Position numbers and translations under genes: made by a program
NCBI RefSeq assembly: GCF_003590855.1
Contig: NZ_QYUP01000116.1
Coordinates: 1-49,444 of the forward strand
Length of the DNA stretch: 49,444 bases
Source: Massilia cavernae
GTDB taxonomy: Bacteria; Pseudomonadota; Gammaproteobacteria; Burkholderiales; Burkholderiaceae_D
Reading direction: 5' to 3'
Part shown: one piece after another, positions 21,293 to 29,128 of the stretch
Position numbering within the stretch: the first letter of the stretch is position 1
Layout of the letters: each line of letters begins with the position of its first letter
The notes under the pieces: generated by a model
Told to the model about the DNA's origin: nothing
The model's database searches: none
The model's input: only the letters and a program-made list of their open reading frames with translations

Positions 21293-22665
21293 TGCTTCCA
21301 CCGACTGCAGAACGGCGCCGCACGCCGCGCCTGGCCTGGTTCAGGAGCGGCCTGTTCTGGCGCACCTTCCTTTTGCTCAGCGCGCTGACCACGGTGTCGA
21401 TGGCATCGTGGATCGGCATGATCAACCGTGTCCAGCGCGGCCCCCAAGTGGAGCAGACCGCGCAGCTGGTCATCTCCGTGGTCACCATCACGCGCGCCGC
21501 GCTGACCCACTCGGCGCCGGAGCTGCGCCGCGAGCTGCTGTTCGAACTGGTATCGAACGAAGGCATCCGCATCTTCCCGCTGGAAGACTCGGACCTGGTC
21601 GACCCGCCGCCGGACAACCCGCTGATGCCGGAAATCGAGCGCATCGTCAAGGACAAGCTGGGCGCCGACACCCGCTTCTCGAGCCGCGTGGGCGGCGTGG
21701 CGGGCTTCTGGATCAGCTTTAACATCGACGACGACAAATACTGGCTGATGCTCGAACGCGAGCGCCTGTCCGGGCTGACCGGCGTGCAGTGGCTGGGCTG
21801 GGCAACGGTGGTCGGCGTGCTGTCGGTGCTGGGCGCGGCGCTCATTTCCAGCCTGGTCAACCTGCCGCTGGCGCGCCTGACGGCGGCCGCGCGCGAGATC
21901 GCGCAAGGCAAGCGCCCCTCCCCGCTGCCGGAAAAAGGATCGAAGGAGATCATCGAGGCCAACCGCAGCTTCAACCAGATGGTGGACGACCTGCAGCAGG
22001 TCGAGTCCGACCGCGCCGTGATTTTGGCCGGCATCTCGCACGACCTGCGCACGCCGCTGGCGCGCATGCAGCTCGAACTCGAGATGGCCCAGCTGGGCAA
22101 CGAGGCGCGCGAGGGCATGCAGTCGGATATCGCGCAGATGGACGCCATCATCGGCCAGTTCCTCGACTACGCCAAACCGACCGAAACGGCCACCTTCGTC
22201 CCAATCGACATCAGCGGGCTGCTGGAAGACAGCGCGCGCGCCGCCGAGCGCCTTCCCGGGATGAAGGTCAAATGCGAGATCGCGCGGGACATCCTCGTGA
22301 TGGGCAACGCCACCGACCTGCGCCGCGTGATCAACAACCTGATCGAAAACGCGCGCCGCTACGGCCAGACGCCGGGGACCGACGTCACCGAGATCGACAT
22401 CTCGCTGCGGGTGAAGCCGACCGGCCACGGCAAGCGCGCGCTGATCGAGGTGCAGGACCGTGGGCCGGGCGTGCCGGCCGACCAGATCGAACAGCTGCTC
22501 AAGCCGTTCACGCGCATGGACACGGCGCGCGGCCAGGCCAACGGCGCCGGGCTTGGGCTGGCGATCGTCGAGCGCGTCGTCTCCCGCCACCACGCGGAGC
22601 TCAGCGTCGGCAACCGCGAAGGCGGCGGCCTGCGCATCCAGATCGCGATGCCCTTGGCCGAATAA
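21292..22665 (+). CDS. envZ: EnvZ-type sensor histidine kinase
   Basis: 457 residues from a GTG that shares a base with the ompR stop. Two membrane segments (about 18-38 and 160-185) flank a periplasmic sensor region; a HAMP domain (LPLARLTAAAREIAQGKRP), an H-box with the phosphorylated histidine (ILAGISHDLRTPLARMQLE), an N-box (INNLIENARRYG) and G-boxes (VQDRGPGVPAD, GAGLGLAIVERVV) follow. It autophosphorylates and exchanges phosphate with OmpR at the inner membrane. What it senses cannot be read from the sequence. Confidence 0.92.
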   Translation: MLPPTAERRRTPRLAWFRSGLFWRTFLLLSALTTVSMASWIGMINRVQRGPQVEQTAQLVISVVTITRAALTHSAPELRRELLFELVSNEGIRIFPLEDSDLVDPPPDNPLMPEIERIVKDKLGADTRFSSRVGGVAGFWISFNIDDDKYWLMLERERLSGLTGVQWLGWATVVGVLSVLGAALISSLVNLPLARLTAAAREIAQGKRPSPLPEKGSKEIIEANRSFNQMVDDLQQVESDRAVILAGISHDLRTPLARMQLELEMAQLGNEAREGMQSDIAQMDAIIGQFLDYAKPTETATFVPIDISGLLEDSARAAERLPGMKVKCEIARDILVMGNATDLRRVINNLIENARRYGQTPGTDVTEIDISLRVKPTGHGKRALIEVQDRGPGVPADQIEQLLKPFTRMDTARGQANGAGLGLAIVERVVSRHHAELSVGNREGGGLRIQIAMPLAE

Positions 22666-22700
22666 GCCATACTGTCGCATTCTCCTTACCGCTGACCGAC

Positions 22701-22772
22701 ATGCTTACTTACACAGACATCGAACAAGCCGCGAAGCGTCCCGACGTCATCGCGGCATCGAGCGCGCCATGA
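22701..22772 (+). pseudogene. 23-codon stub resembling the start of a serine/threonine dehydratase
   Basis: ATG 22701 begins LTYTDIEQAAKR, which resembles the N-terminus of PLP-dependent serine/threonine dehydratases, then runs into DVIAASSAP and a stop at 22770-22772 overlapping the ridA ATG (ATGA). Either it is the remnant left by a deletion of a dehydratase gene in front of ridA, or a short coupled leader peptide. Dehydratase-RidA association is functionally well known, because RidA removes the enamine intermediates those enzymes release. Confidence 0.4.
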
Positions 22773-23146
22773 AGCTGATCCAGGCGCCCGGCCTGCCCGC
22801 GCCGGCAGGCCACTACTCCAAGGCGGTCGAGGCCAACGGTTTCGTCTACCTGTCAGGCGTGCTGCCGCAGCGGGGCGCGGCCGATCCCGCCTCCGACAGC
22901 TTCGACACCCAGTGCGCATCGGTGTTCGACCAGTGCGAACAGATCCTGCATGCCGCAGGCTGCGGCTTCAGCGACGTGGTCCAGTGCACCGCCTACATCG
23001 TCGGCGTCGCCAACTGGCCGCTGTTCAATGCGATCTACGCGCGCCGATTTGGCGTGCACAAACCGGCGCGGGCCGTGGTGCCGGTGCCGGAACTGCATCA
23101 TGGGTTCAGCGTCGAGGTGCAGATGGTGGCGGTGGCGAAGCCCTGA
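22769..23146 (+). CDS. RidA family enamine/imine deaminase
   Basis: 125 residues, the classical RidA length. Motifs: PAPAGHYSKAVEANGFVYLS, FDQCEQILHAAGCGFSDVVQ and the arginine-containing segment KPARAVVPVPEL followed by VEVQMVAVA. RidA hydrolyses 2-aminoacrylate and related imines, protecting PLP enzymes. It starts inside the stop codon of the 23-codon stub and lies after envZ. Its 3' end overlaps the convergent hypothetical gene by 41 bp. It is distinct from the longer family member at 5525. Confidence 0.87.
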   Translation: MKLIQAPGLPAPAGHYSKAVEANGFVYLSGVLPQRGAADPASDSFDTQCASVFDQCEQILHAAGCGFSDVVQCTAYIVGVANWPLFNAIYARRFGVHKPARAVVPVPELHHGFSVEVQMVAVAKP

Positions 23147-23672
23147 GCGCCAGCTCGGCCCTGAAGCGCGGCTTGCCGCCGCGTTCGAGGTTGTAGGCCA
23201 TCGCGCGGCCGTCCGCCGCCAGGCTGATCGTCCATACATTGGTGGCCGCCGCCGGAATCAGCGCGGCAGTATAGGCGTCGGCGTGGAAGGACTGCGCCAG
23301 CGCCGTGCCCTGGCCGCCCGCGAGGCCGCCGTACATGGTCTGCGCGTCCGGCGTGCCGTCTTCGTGGCGGTGGTCGTGCTTGAGTTCCAGCCCGGCTGGC
23401 GTCTTGCGGATGATCCAGGTGCGCGACTTGTCCTCGCCCACGGTGAAGGGAATGCGGATTTCATTGGCTGTGCAGCTGGCCACGTGCGCCACCAGCTTCT
23501 TGCCGGCGAAGGGGTCGCCCGGATCGCGCGGATACACCGACGCGCCTTCGAAGTAACTGCCGCACAAGGCGCCAAGGCCGGCAAAGAAGGCGGCTCCCGC
23601 GTCCGCCTGCGCATGGGCCAGGCCGGATACGGCCAGCGCGCCAAGCATGGCGCCCGTTCGAAGGAATGTCAT
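23106..23672 (-). CDS. Secreted protein of unknown function
   Basis: 188 residues from ATG 23672, chosen because AGGGGAG precedes it. The N-terminus FLRTGAMLGALAVSGLAHAQ is a signal peptide with an AHA-Q cleavage site. The mature protein has two cysteines (ALCGSYFEG, VASCTANE), likely disulphide-bonded, and the beta-rich segments RTWIIRKTPAGLELKHDHRH and AATNVWTISLAADGRAMAYN. I do not recognise a named family. Its last 41 bp overlap the 3' end of ridA on the other strand. It is followed upstream on the same strand by a thioredoxin-like gene and another secreted protein. Confidence 0.75.
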   Translation of the reverse strand: MTFLRTGAMLGALAVSGLAHAQADAGAAFFAGLGALCGSYFEGASVYPRDPGDPFAGKKLVAHVASCTANEIRIPFTVGEDKSRTWIIRKTPAGLELKHDHRHEDGTPDAQTMYGGLAGGQGTALAQSFHADAYTAALIPAAATNVWTISLAADGRAMAYNLERGGKPRFRAELALRASPPPPSAPRR

Positions 23673-23730
23673 CGATGCTCCCCTGTTGAAAGTGAAAGCA
23701 CGATAGGCGCGCGCCGCGCCGGTGTCAACC

Positions 23731-24054
23731 TTATTCCTTCGCCGCCTCGGCCAAGGCCTGGCGCACCTCGTTGGTATCGCCCGGCCGCACCACGCGCGCC
23801 ATCTCCTTGCCGTCCTTGAGCACCACGACGGTAGGCCACAGCTTGACGCGGAACGAACGGCCCAGCGGCCTTCCCGGGCCGTCCTCGACCTTGATGTGCT
23901 GGATGGCGGGATTGGACGACAGCGCCGAGGCGATGTGCGGCTCGGCGGCGCGGCAGTAGCCGCACCATCCGGTGCCGAATTCCAGTGCGACAATACCGGG
24001 CATGGCGTCGATGGCGCTGCGTTCCGGCTGCGTGGTTTCGTATGCTTTTCCCAT
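23731..24054 (-). CDS. Thioredoxin-fold protein with WCGYC motif
   Basis: 107 residues. The thioredoxin active site is FGTGWCGYCRAAEPHI, and the cis-proline loop LWPTVVVLKDGKEMARV is intact, so it should be redox-active. No signal peptide is visible, so cytoplasmic location is expected. CGYC differs from the CGPC of thioredoxin itself and gives a different redox potential. It lies between two secreted cysteine-containing proteins on the same strand, spaced 58 and 90 bp, but cytoplasmic location argues against it folding them directly. Confidence 0.85.
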   Translation of the reverse strand: MGKAYETTQPERSAIDAMPGIVALEFGTGWCGYCRAAEPHIASALSSNPAIQHIKVEDGPGRPLGRSFRVKLWPTVVVLKDGKEMARVVRPGDTNEVRQALAEAAKE

Positions 24055-24144
24055 GCTGGCTCCTAGATATCCCGGAAGGGCCGATTGCCCCGGTCAATCA
24101 AAGTATGCCATGCCGCCCGCGGGCGTCGCGCACCGAAGGCAGCC

Positions 24145-24792
24145 CTACTGTGAACAGGCCACGTCCCAGGGCAGCAGTTCGGCGCCGCGCTTCTTGACCC
24201 ATACCGTGGCGCGCGCACCGCGCTCGTTTTCGAACACGAGGCCGTGCAGCTCTTCCTTGCCAAACGGCGGTGCGCTGACGTCGAACGACCTCAGTGCGAA
24301 GCGGTCGGAGCGTAGCGGCGCACAGCTGGTGTTCCCCGAAAAAAGCAGGCGCGCGCGCTGTAGCAGGGTGATGTAGTTGTTCATCAGCGGTATCAGCTCG
24401 GCATCGGGGATGCGCTGCGCGAGTTCGGCCGGGCGGGCCGGCGCCGGACAGCCGGCCCTGCGGTCCAGCCACGCCAGCCGTACCGTGCGCCGCTCGCTCC
24501 AGCGCGACTCCTTCGGCGCGCGGGCGTCGTAGGCGAACTCCCGCTTCGTCGCGCGGCACAGGGCGCCCAGGCCGCGGTATGGGGCGCCGGACACCACCGC
24601 CCCGACCTCCCACGCCCGCGCACCTGGCGCACGGGTGGCGCTGAAGACCGGCTGGCCCGGCGCGCTGACATAGAACTCCTTGAAGGAAGCCACTTCCTGC
24701 GGCGTGGCCTCGCGCCGCTCCAGTTCCACCGGCGCGGCGGCGAAAGCTTGCGGCGACAGCAGCAGCACGGTCAGGAGCACAGGTCGGATCAT
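24145..24792 (-). CDS. Secreted protein of unknown function
   Basis: 215 residues from ATG 24792 (IRPVLLTVLLLSPQAFAAAP, a signal peptide with AFA-A cleavage). The longer frame to 24978 has no reason to be used. The mature protein has four cysteines (GALCRATK, RAGCPAP, NTSCAPL, DVACSQ at the very end), consistent with two disulphides, and aromatic beta strands (LHGLVFENERGARATVWVKK). No recognised family. Same strand and similar style as the secreted protein at 23106. Nothing more can be said of function. Confidence 0.72.
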   Translation of the reverse strand: MIRPVLLTVLLLSPQAFAAAPVELERREATPQEVASFKEFYVSAPGQPVFSATRAPGARAWEVGAVVSGAPYRGLGALCRATKREFAYDARAPKESRWSERRTVRLAWLDRRAGCPAPARPAELAQRIPDAELIPLMNNYITLLQRARLLFSGNTSCAPLRSDRFALRSFDVSAPPFGKEELHGLVFENERGARATVWVKKRGAELLPWDVACSQ

Positions 24793-24859
24793 GGGGGCGA
24801 CAGTTTGAAGTTGGAGGTTCCCGTAGTATGAGGCCTGGCCACGGTATGTAAAGTGCGGC

Positions 24860-25759
24860 TCATGGCGGGTCGAGCAACTTGCCGATGCGCTGAGCCAGGA
24901 AGTCCACCAGCGCCGCCACCCGCGGCGCGAGTGCGCCCTGCTTGTAAAAAACCGCCCACACCGGCTGCGTCCATGCAAGCGCCACGTCCGGAAGGACAGG
25001 CACCAGGGCGCCGCTGCGCTGGTCGCCGCGCGTTAGAAAATCCGCAAGGCAGGCAATGCCCGCTCCGCCAAGGGCAAGCTGGTGCATGGTCCCGTCACCG
25101 GAAGCGTGCACCGCGGGCGCCACGGCAAGTCCTTCGCCGTCACGGTGCGCCAGCGGCCAGGTGTTGAGCGATTGCGGTGCCGTAAATCCCAGCAGCCGGT
25201 GCGAGGCCAAGTCGTCCACCGAGGACGGCGTTCCATGGCGCTGCAGGTAGGATGGCGCGGCCAGCACCCGGATCCGGCTGTGCCCGAGGCTGCGCGCATT
25301 CAGCGTCGAATCCACCAGCGGGCCGATCCGGATGGCGAGGTCGGCGCGCTCTTCGATCAGGTCGATCACGGTTTCGCCGCTGGCCAGTTCAAGCCGGACC
25401 AGGGGATAGGCGTCCATGAAGTCCGCGACCAGCGGCGCCAGCAAGTGGTCCAGCACCGGCGTGGCCGCGTTGACCCGCACCAGCCCCGATGGCTGCGACC
25501 TGCGCGCCGCCACCTGCGCTTCGGTGTCCTCCAGGTCGGCGATCACCTTGCGCGCCCGCTCCAGCAGCCACTCGCCCTCCTCGGTCAGGTCCAGCCGCCG
25601 CGTGGTGCGCAGGATCAGCGTGGTGCCGAGCTGCGCTTCGAGCCGCGAAATGCTGCGGCTGACGCCGGACGGGGTCTGGCCGAGCTGTTCCGCGGCGGCG
25701 GAAAACGAGCCGGTATCTATCACCGTGGCGAAGGTAATCAGGGCGCCGACATTCAGCAT
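24860..25759 (-). CDS. LysR family transcriptional regulator
   Basis: 299 residues: N-terminal winged helix (ITFATVIDTGSFSAAAEQLG, PSGVSRSISRLEAQLG) and a LysR substrate-binding domain (about 90-295; VRVNAATPVLDHLLAPL, DLAIRIGPLVDSTLNAR). It is of the CrgA/AaeR-like branch. The start is ATG 25759, preceded by TTGGAGTCACGA. Divergent from the MFS transporter, which is its likely target. In the 99-bp gap, TGACT-CCA-AGTCA (25763-25775) and TTG-N5-CAA (25784-25794) are candidate binding sites. The frame is open across two further genes on the other strand; that is composition, not a fusion. Confidence 0.92.
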   Translation of the reverse strand: MLNVGALITFATVIDTGSFSAAAEQLGQTPSGVSRSISRLEAQLGTTLILRTTRRLDLTEEGEWLLERARKVIADLEDTEAQVAARRSQPSGLVRVNAATPVLDHLLAPLVADFMDAYPLVRLELASGETVIDLIEERADLAIRIGPLVDSTLNARSLGHSRIRVLAAPSYLQRHGTPSSVDDLASHRLLGFTAPQSLNTWPLAHRDGEGLAVAPAVHASGDGTMHQLALGGAGIACLADFLTRGDQRSGALVPVLPDVALAWTQPVWAVFYKQGALAPRVAALVDFLAQRIGKLLDPP

Positions 25760-25858
25760 TCGTGACTCCAAGTCAAAAGAGTATTGTACGGCAAGGCATT
25801 TTTCTCTTGCGGGCGCACGCGCACACTGCGGCTTCACATGTACCACAAGGAAAAAACC

Positions 25859-27064
25859 ATGCCTCTCGCACTCTGGGCGCTGACACTCAGCGCTTTCGCC
25901 ATCGGAACCACCGAATTCGTCATCGTCGGGCTGATCCCGACCATTGCCGTCTCGCTCGGCGTGTCCGTTCCCTCCGCCGGGCTGCTGGTCAGCCTGTACG
26001 CCCTCGGCGTCGCCGTCGGCGCGCCGGTCCTGACCGCGCTGACCGGCCGCATCCCGCGCAAGCAGCTGCTGATCGGGCTGATGGTGCTGTTCACCGCCGG
26101 GAACCTGGTGGCCTGGATGGCGCCCAACTATGCGTCCCTGATGGCGGCGCGGGTGCTGACCGGCCTCGCCCACGGCGTGTTCTTCTCGATCGGCTCCACC
26201 ATCGCCACCGGGCTGGTGGCGCGCGACAAGGCGGCCAGTGCGATCGCGCTGATGTTCTCGGGCCTGACGGTGGCGCTGGTCACCGGGGTCCCGCTCGGCA
26301 CCTTCATCGGCCAGGCCTTCGGCTGGCAGTCGACCTTCCTGGCGGTGTCGCTGCTGGGCCTCATCGCTGTTGCCGGCAGCTGGCTGCTGGTGCCATCCGA
26401 TATCCCGAACGGCAAGCCGTCCGGCATCATGGCGCAGCTGGCGGTGCTGAAGAAGCCGCGCCTGCTGCTGGTCTACGCGATCACGGCGCTGGGCTACGGC
26501 GGTTCGTTCATCGCCTTCACCTATCTCGCGCCCATCCTGCAGGAGGTGGCCGGCTTCGCGCCGTCCAGCGTGGGGCTGGTGATGCTGGTATACGGCGTGT
26601 CGGTCGCGGTGGGGAATATCTGGGGCGGCAAACTGGCCGACCGCCACGGCCCGGTGCGCGCGCTGCAGGTGGTGTTTGCGCTGCTCGCGCTGGTGCTGCT
26701 GGTGCTCGCCTTCACCGCCGCCAGCCCGTGGCTCGTAGTGGCCACCGTGCTGGCCTGGGGCGCGGTCGCCTTCGGCAACGTACCCGGCCTGCAGGTGTAT
26801 GTCGTGCAGCGCGCCGAACGCGACGCGCCGCATGCGGTCGACGTGGCCTCCGGCCTGAACATCGCCGCCTTCAACGTCGGCATCGCCATCGGCGCCTGGG
26901 GCGGCGGCCTGGTGGTCACCCACCTCGGCCTGATGGCCACCCCGTGGATCGGCGCCCTGATCGTCGCCGGCGCGCTGGGACTGACCACGCTGGCCGGCTT
27001 GCTTGACCGCCGCGACGGCATCGCTCCTGTATCGGCCGGCGCGCGCACCGTGGCGGCGCACTAG
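25859..27064 (+). CDS. MFS transporter (AraJ/YdhP-like sugar or drug efflux)
   Basis: 401 residues, twelve predicted membrane segments. The N-terminus ALWALTLSAFAIGTTEFVIV and the segment VSLYALGVAVGAPVLTALTG are typical of the AraJ/PbuE-type DHA1 branch, and GRIPRKQLL is the cytoplasmic loop 2-3 motif. Such proteins export drugs, sugars or arabinose-like compounds across the inner membrane; substrate unknown. Start ATG 25859 follows AAGGAAAA. Divergent LysR gene upstream; convergent glutathione transferase downstream with a 4-bp overlap of stops. Confidence 0.9.
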   Translation: MPLALWALTLSAFAIGTTEFVIVGLIPTIAVSLGVSVPSAGLLVSLYALGVAVGAPVLTALTGRIPRKQLLIGLMVLFTAGNLVAWMAPNYASLMAARVLTGLAHGVFFSIGSTIATGLVARDKAASAIALMFSGLTVALVTGVPLGTFIGQAFGWQSTFLAVSLLGLIAVAGSWLLVPSDIPNGKPSGIMAQLAVLKKPRLLLVYAITALGYGGSFIAFTYLAPILQEVAGFAPSSVGLVMLVYGVSVAVGNIWGGKLADRHGPVRALQVVFALLALVLLVLAFTAASPWLVVATVLAWGAVAFGNVPGLQVYVVQRAERDAPHAVDVASGLNIAAFNVGIAIGAWGGGLVVTHLGLMATPWIGALIVAGALGLTTLAGLLDRRDGIAPVSAGARTVAAH

Positions 27065-27780
27065 GCCGGCGCTTCGTCCAGTTCCGGGTAGTGGCGGAAG
27101 ATGCCCTGCTCGTTGAACGGGATGCGCCGCGGCGAAGCGAGGTAGCGGGCGATGTTGGCCCGTCCCGCCACGCGCTCGTGCAGCTTGTGCAGTTTCGGAT
27201 GCATCGGCTCGATGCGCGCCATCGCATTCGGGAAGGCATAGCGCAACCCTTCGATCGCCTGGAACACCGACAGGTCGACGTACGACAGCCGGGCGCCCAG
27301 CATGTAGTGCCCGCGGTGCCCAGGCTGCGACATCACTTTCTCGAAGTAGCCCAGGAACTTGGGGATGCGCGAGGCGATGAACTCGGCCGCGCGCCGCTTC
27401 GCTTCGTCCTTCTGCTCTTCGTAGTGGAGCGCCACGCTGATCGGATGATGGGTGTCGTGGACTTCGTTGACCAGGTCGGCGACCGTCAGCTGCAGCTGGT
27501 GCGCCCACAGCCGGCCTTCCTGGGCGCGCGGCGACAGTCCGTGCTGCGCCCCAAGATACAGGAGGATGTTGGCGGTCTGCGCGATTGTCATTCTGCCGGC
27601 CTTCAGGAAGGGCGGCGCGAAGGCCGGGTGTTCCACTTCGCGCAGCGCCGCCGCCAGCTTGTCCATGCCGCCCTCCCCGCGCGCCACGTCGACATAATGA
27701 GCGCCGGCCTCCTCCAGCGCCAGCCGCACGAACTCGCCCCGGCCCTGTATCGTGGGCCAGTAAAACAGCTGGTATTCCAT
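27061..27780 (-). CDS. Glutathione S-transferase family protein
   Basis: 239 residues. N-terminal thioredoxin-like GST domain (about 1-85; QLFYWPTIQGRGEFVRLALE, PAFAPPFLKAGRMTIAQTAN) and a C-terminal helical domain (about 95-220; DLVNEVHDTHHPISVALHYE, LSYVDLSVFQAIEGL). The tyrosine near the start (FYWPTIQGRGE) resembles the catalytic tyrosine of alpha/sigma-like enzymes. Likely detoxification by glutathione conjugation or peroxidase activity in the cytoplasm. The start is ATG 27780; a longer frame to 27819 lacks support. Divergent from the SRPBCC gene. Confidence 0.87.
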   Translation of the reverse strand: MEYQLFYWPTIQGRGEFVRLALEEAGAHYVDVARGEGGMDKLAAALREVEHPAFAPPFLKAGRMTIAQTANILLYLGAQHGLSPRAQEGRLWAHQLQLTVADLVNEVHDTHHPISVALHYEEQKDEAKRRAAEFIASRIPKFLGYFEKVMSQPGHRGHYMLGARLSYVDLSVFQAIEGLRYAFPNAMARIEPMHPKLHKLHERVAGRANIARYLASPRRIPFNEQGIFRHYPELDEAPA

Positions 27781-27893
27781 GCTTTTCTCCCTTCCCGTTC
27801 TGCCGAATAATTGTGCCAACTTGGCTAGACAATCATGCTACTCTTCCGCTCAGGCGCAAGCCGCCCAAAACGATGAAAAAAAAGGATCAGAAC

Positions 27894-28421
27894 ATGCTAA
27901 AAAAAATCGCACTCGCCGTCGTCGTCATCCTGGCCGTCATCCTCGGCATGGCTGCCATGCAACCGGACAGTTTCACGGTTACCCGCAGCACGACCATCAA
28001 GGCTCCAGCAGAGAAAATCGTTCCTCTGGTAAACGACTTCCATAACTGGACCAGCTGGTCGCCGTGGGAACAACTCGACCCGAAAATGCAGCGCGGCTTC
28101 AGCGGCCCGGCCAGCGGCGTCGGCGCGGTCTACACCTGGAACGGCAACGACGACGTCGGCCAGGGCCGCATGGAAATCACCGACCAGACCCTGCCCTCCA
28201 AGGTTACCATCAAGCTCGATTTCGTCGAGCCGTTCGAGTCCTCCAATGTCACCCGGTTCAACTTCGTCCCGCAAGGCGACAGCACCACCGTTACCTGGAA
28301 CATGAGCGGGCCGATGCCGTTCGTCTCCAAGATCATGAGCGTCTTCATGAGCATGGACAAGATGATCGGCAAGGACTTCGAAAAAGGCCTGGCGCAGATG
28401 AAGGCGGTGGCGGAGAAGTAA
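27894..28421 (+). CDS. SRPBCC family protein with N-terminal membrane anchor
   Basis: 175 residues from ATG 27894 (AAAGGATCAGAAC before it; an ATG at 27873 is a weaker alternative). N-terminal hydrophobic segment KIALAVVVILAVILGMAAMQ acts as an anchor or signal. Then a START/polyketide-cyclase-like fold (about 28-172; TRSTTIKAPAEKIVPLVNDF, WTSWSPWEQLDPKMQRGFSG, GQGRMEITDQ, TTVTWNMSGPMPF). Members bind hydrophobic ligands; no specific ligand can be named. The following hypothetical gene starts 8 bp after its stop and is probably cotranscribed. Confidence 0.85.
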   Translation: MLKKIALAVVVILAVILGMAAMQPDSFTVTRSTTIKAPAEKIVPLVNDFHNWTSWSPWEQLDPKMQRGFSGPASGVGAVYTWNGNDDVGQGRMEITDQTLPSKVTIKLDFVEPFESSNVTRFNFVPQGDSTTVTWNMSGPMPFVSKIMSVFMSMDKMIGKDFEKGLAQMKAVAEK

Positions 28422-28428
28422 GCCGGCC

Positions 28429-29055
28429 GTGCCGCACCCGTGGAACCGGCGGCTCGCCGGGCTGACTCTTGCGCTGGTCCTGAACGCCGGGTTCTACGCC
28501 ATGTTCGCATGGCAGCTGCGGCCCCGCGATGCGGATCTCCCCGAACCGTCGCGCATGCGGCTTGTGTGGGTAAGGCCGGAGCCGCCCGCCCCGGCCCCCG
28601 CATCCGTCGTTGCAAGCACCACCACGGCAGCACACATTCCCAGGCCGCGCCGAAAGCCAGTCCAATCGCGGCCCGTCACCGAACAACCCACTCCCCAGCC
28701 TTCCGAAACGCCGCCCGAAACCGATTCGCCGGACCCGTTGGCGCAACAGGAAAGCGTCATCGCGCGCAGCCTGGACAAGGGCGTAGTGCGCGCCGCCATC
28801 CAGGCCGCGTTCGACGAACAAAAGGCGCGCGAAGACACCCAGAAGTTCGTCAAGTCCGGCCGCGCGAAGAACAAGTACGAACGCTTCGCTGACGATGCCG
28901 ACTTCGCCACTGTCCCCTACTGCCTTGGCTCCGATCCGATGAAGCACGACCCGCCCGCGATAAAACTCGGCGGCATCACGATCGGCGTCGGCGGACTGCT
29001 CGCAATCCCCTTCTTCGCCAAGACTGTCATGACCGGCAAATGCCGCGTCAAATAA
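28429..29055 (+). CDS. Proline-rich membrane-anchored protein of unknown function
   Basis: 208 residues from GTG 28429, 8 bp after the SRPBCC stop. N-terminal membrane helix (LAGLTLALVLNAGFYAMFAW), then a proline-rich linker (about 45-110; PEPPAPAPAS, EQPTPQPSETPPET) reminiscent of TonB-like spacers, a charged segment (FDEQKAREDTQKFVKSGRAK), two cysteines (VPYCLGSD, TGKCRVK) and a hydrophobic Gly-rich stretch near the end. It probably sits in the inner membrane facing the periplasm. No TonB C-terminal domain motif is seen and no named family is recognised. Confidence 0.7.
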   Translation: MPHPWNRRLAGLTLALVLNAGFYAMFAWQLRPRDADLPEPSRMRLVWVRPEPPAPAPASVVASTTTAAHIPRPRRKPVQSRPVTEQPTPQPSETPPETDSPDPLAQQESVIARSLDKGVVRAAIQAAFDEQKAREDTQKFVKSGRAKNKYERFADDADFATVPYCLGSDPMKHDPPAIKLGGITIGVGGLLAIPFFAKTVMTGKCRVK

Positions 29056-29128
29056 GGAGCGCCTCCAGCGCGATGCACCCCATTTCGGCGATAATCGCTG
29101 CCTTGCCTATCGCTCACCGAGGTACACC

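Noticed and set aside
24860..27832. 990-codon open frame on the minus strand spanning LysR, MFS and GST genes
   Set aside because: The LysR part is a complete protein starting at 25759; upstream the frame reads antisense to the MFS gene and through the GST gene in a non-coding frame, an effect of high GC.
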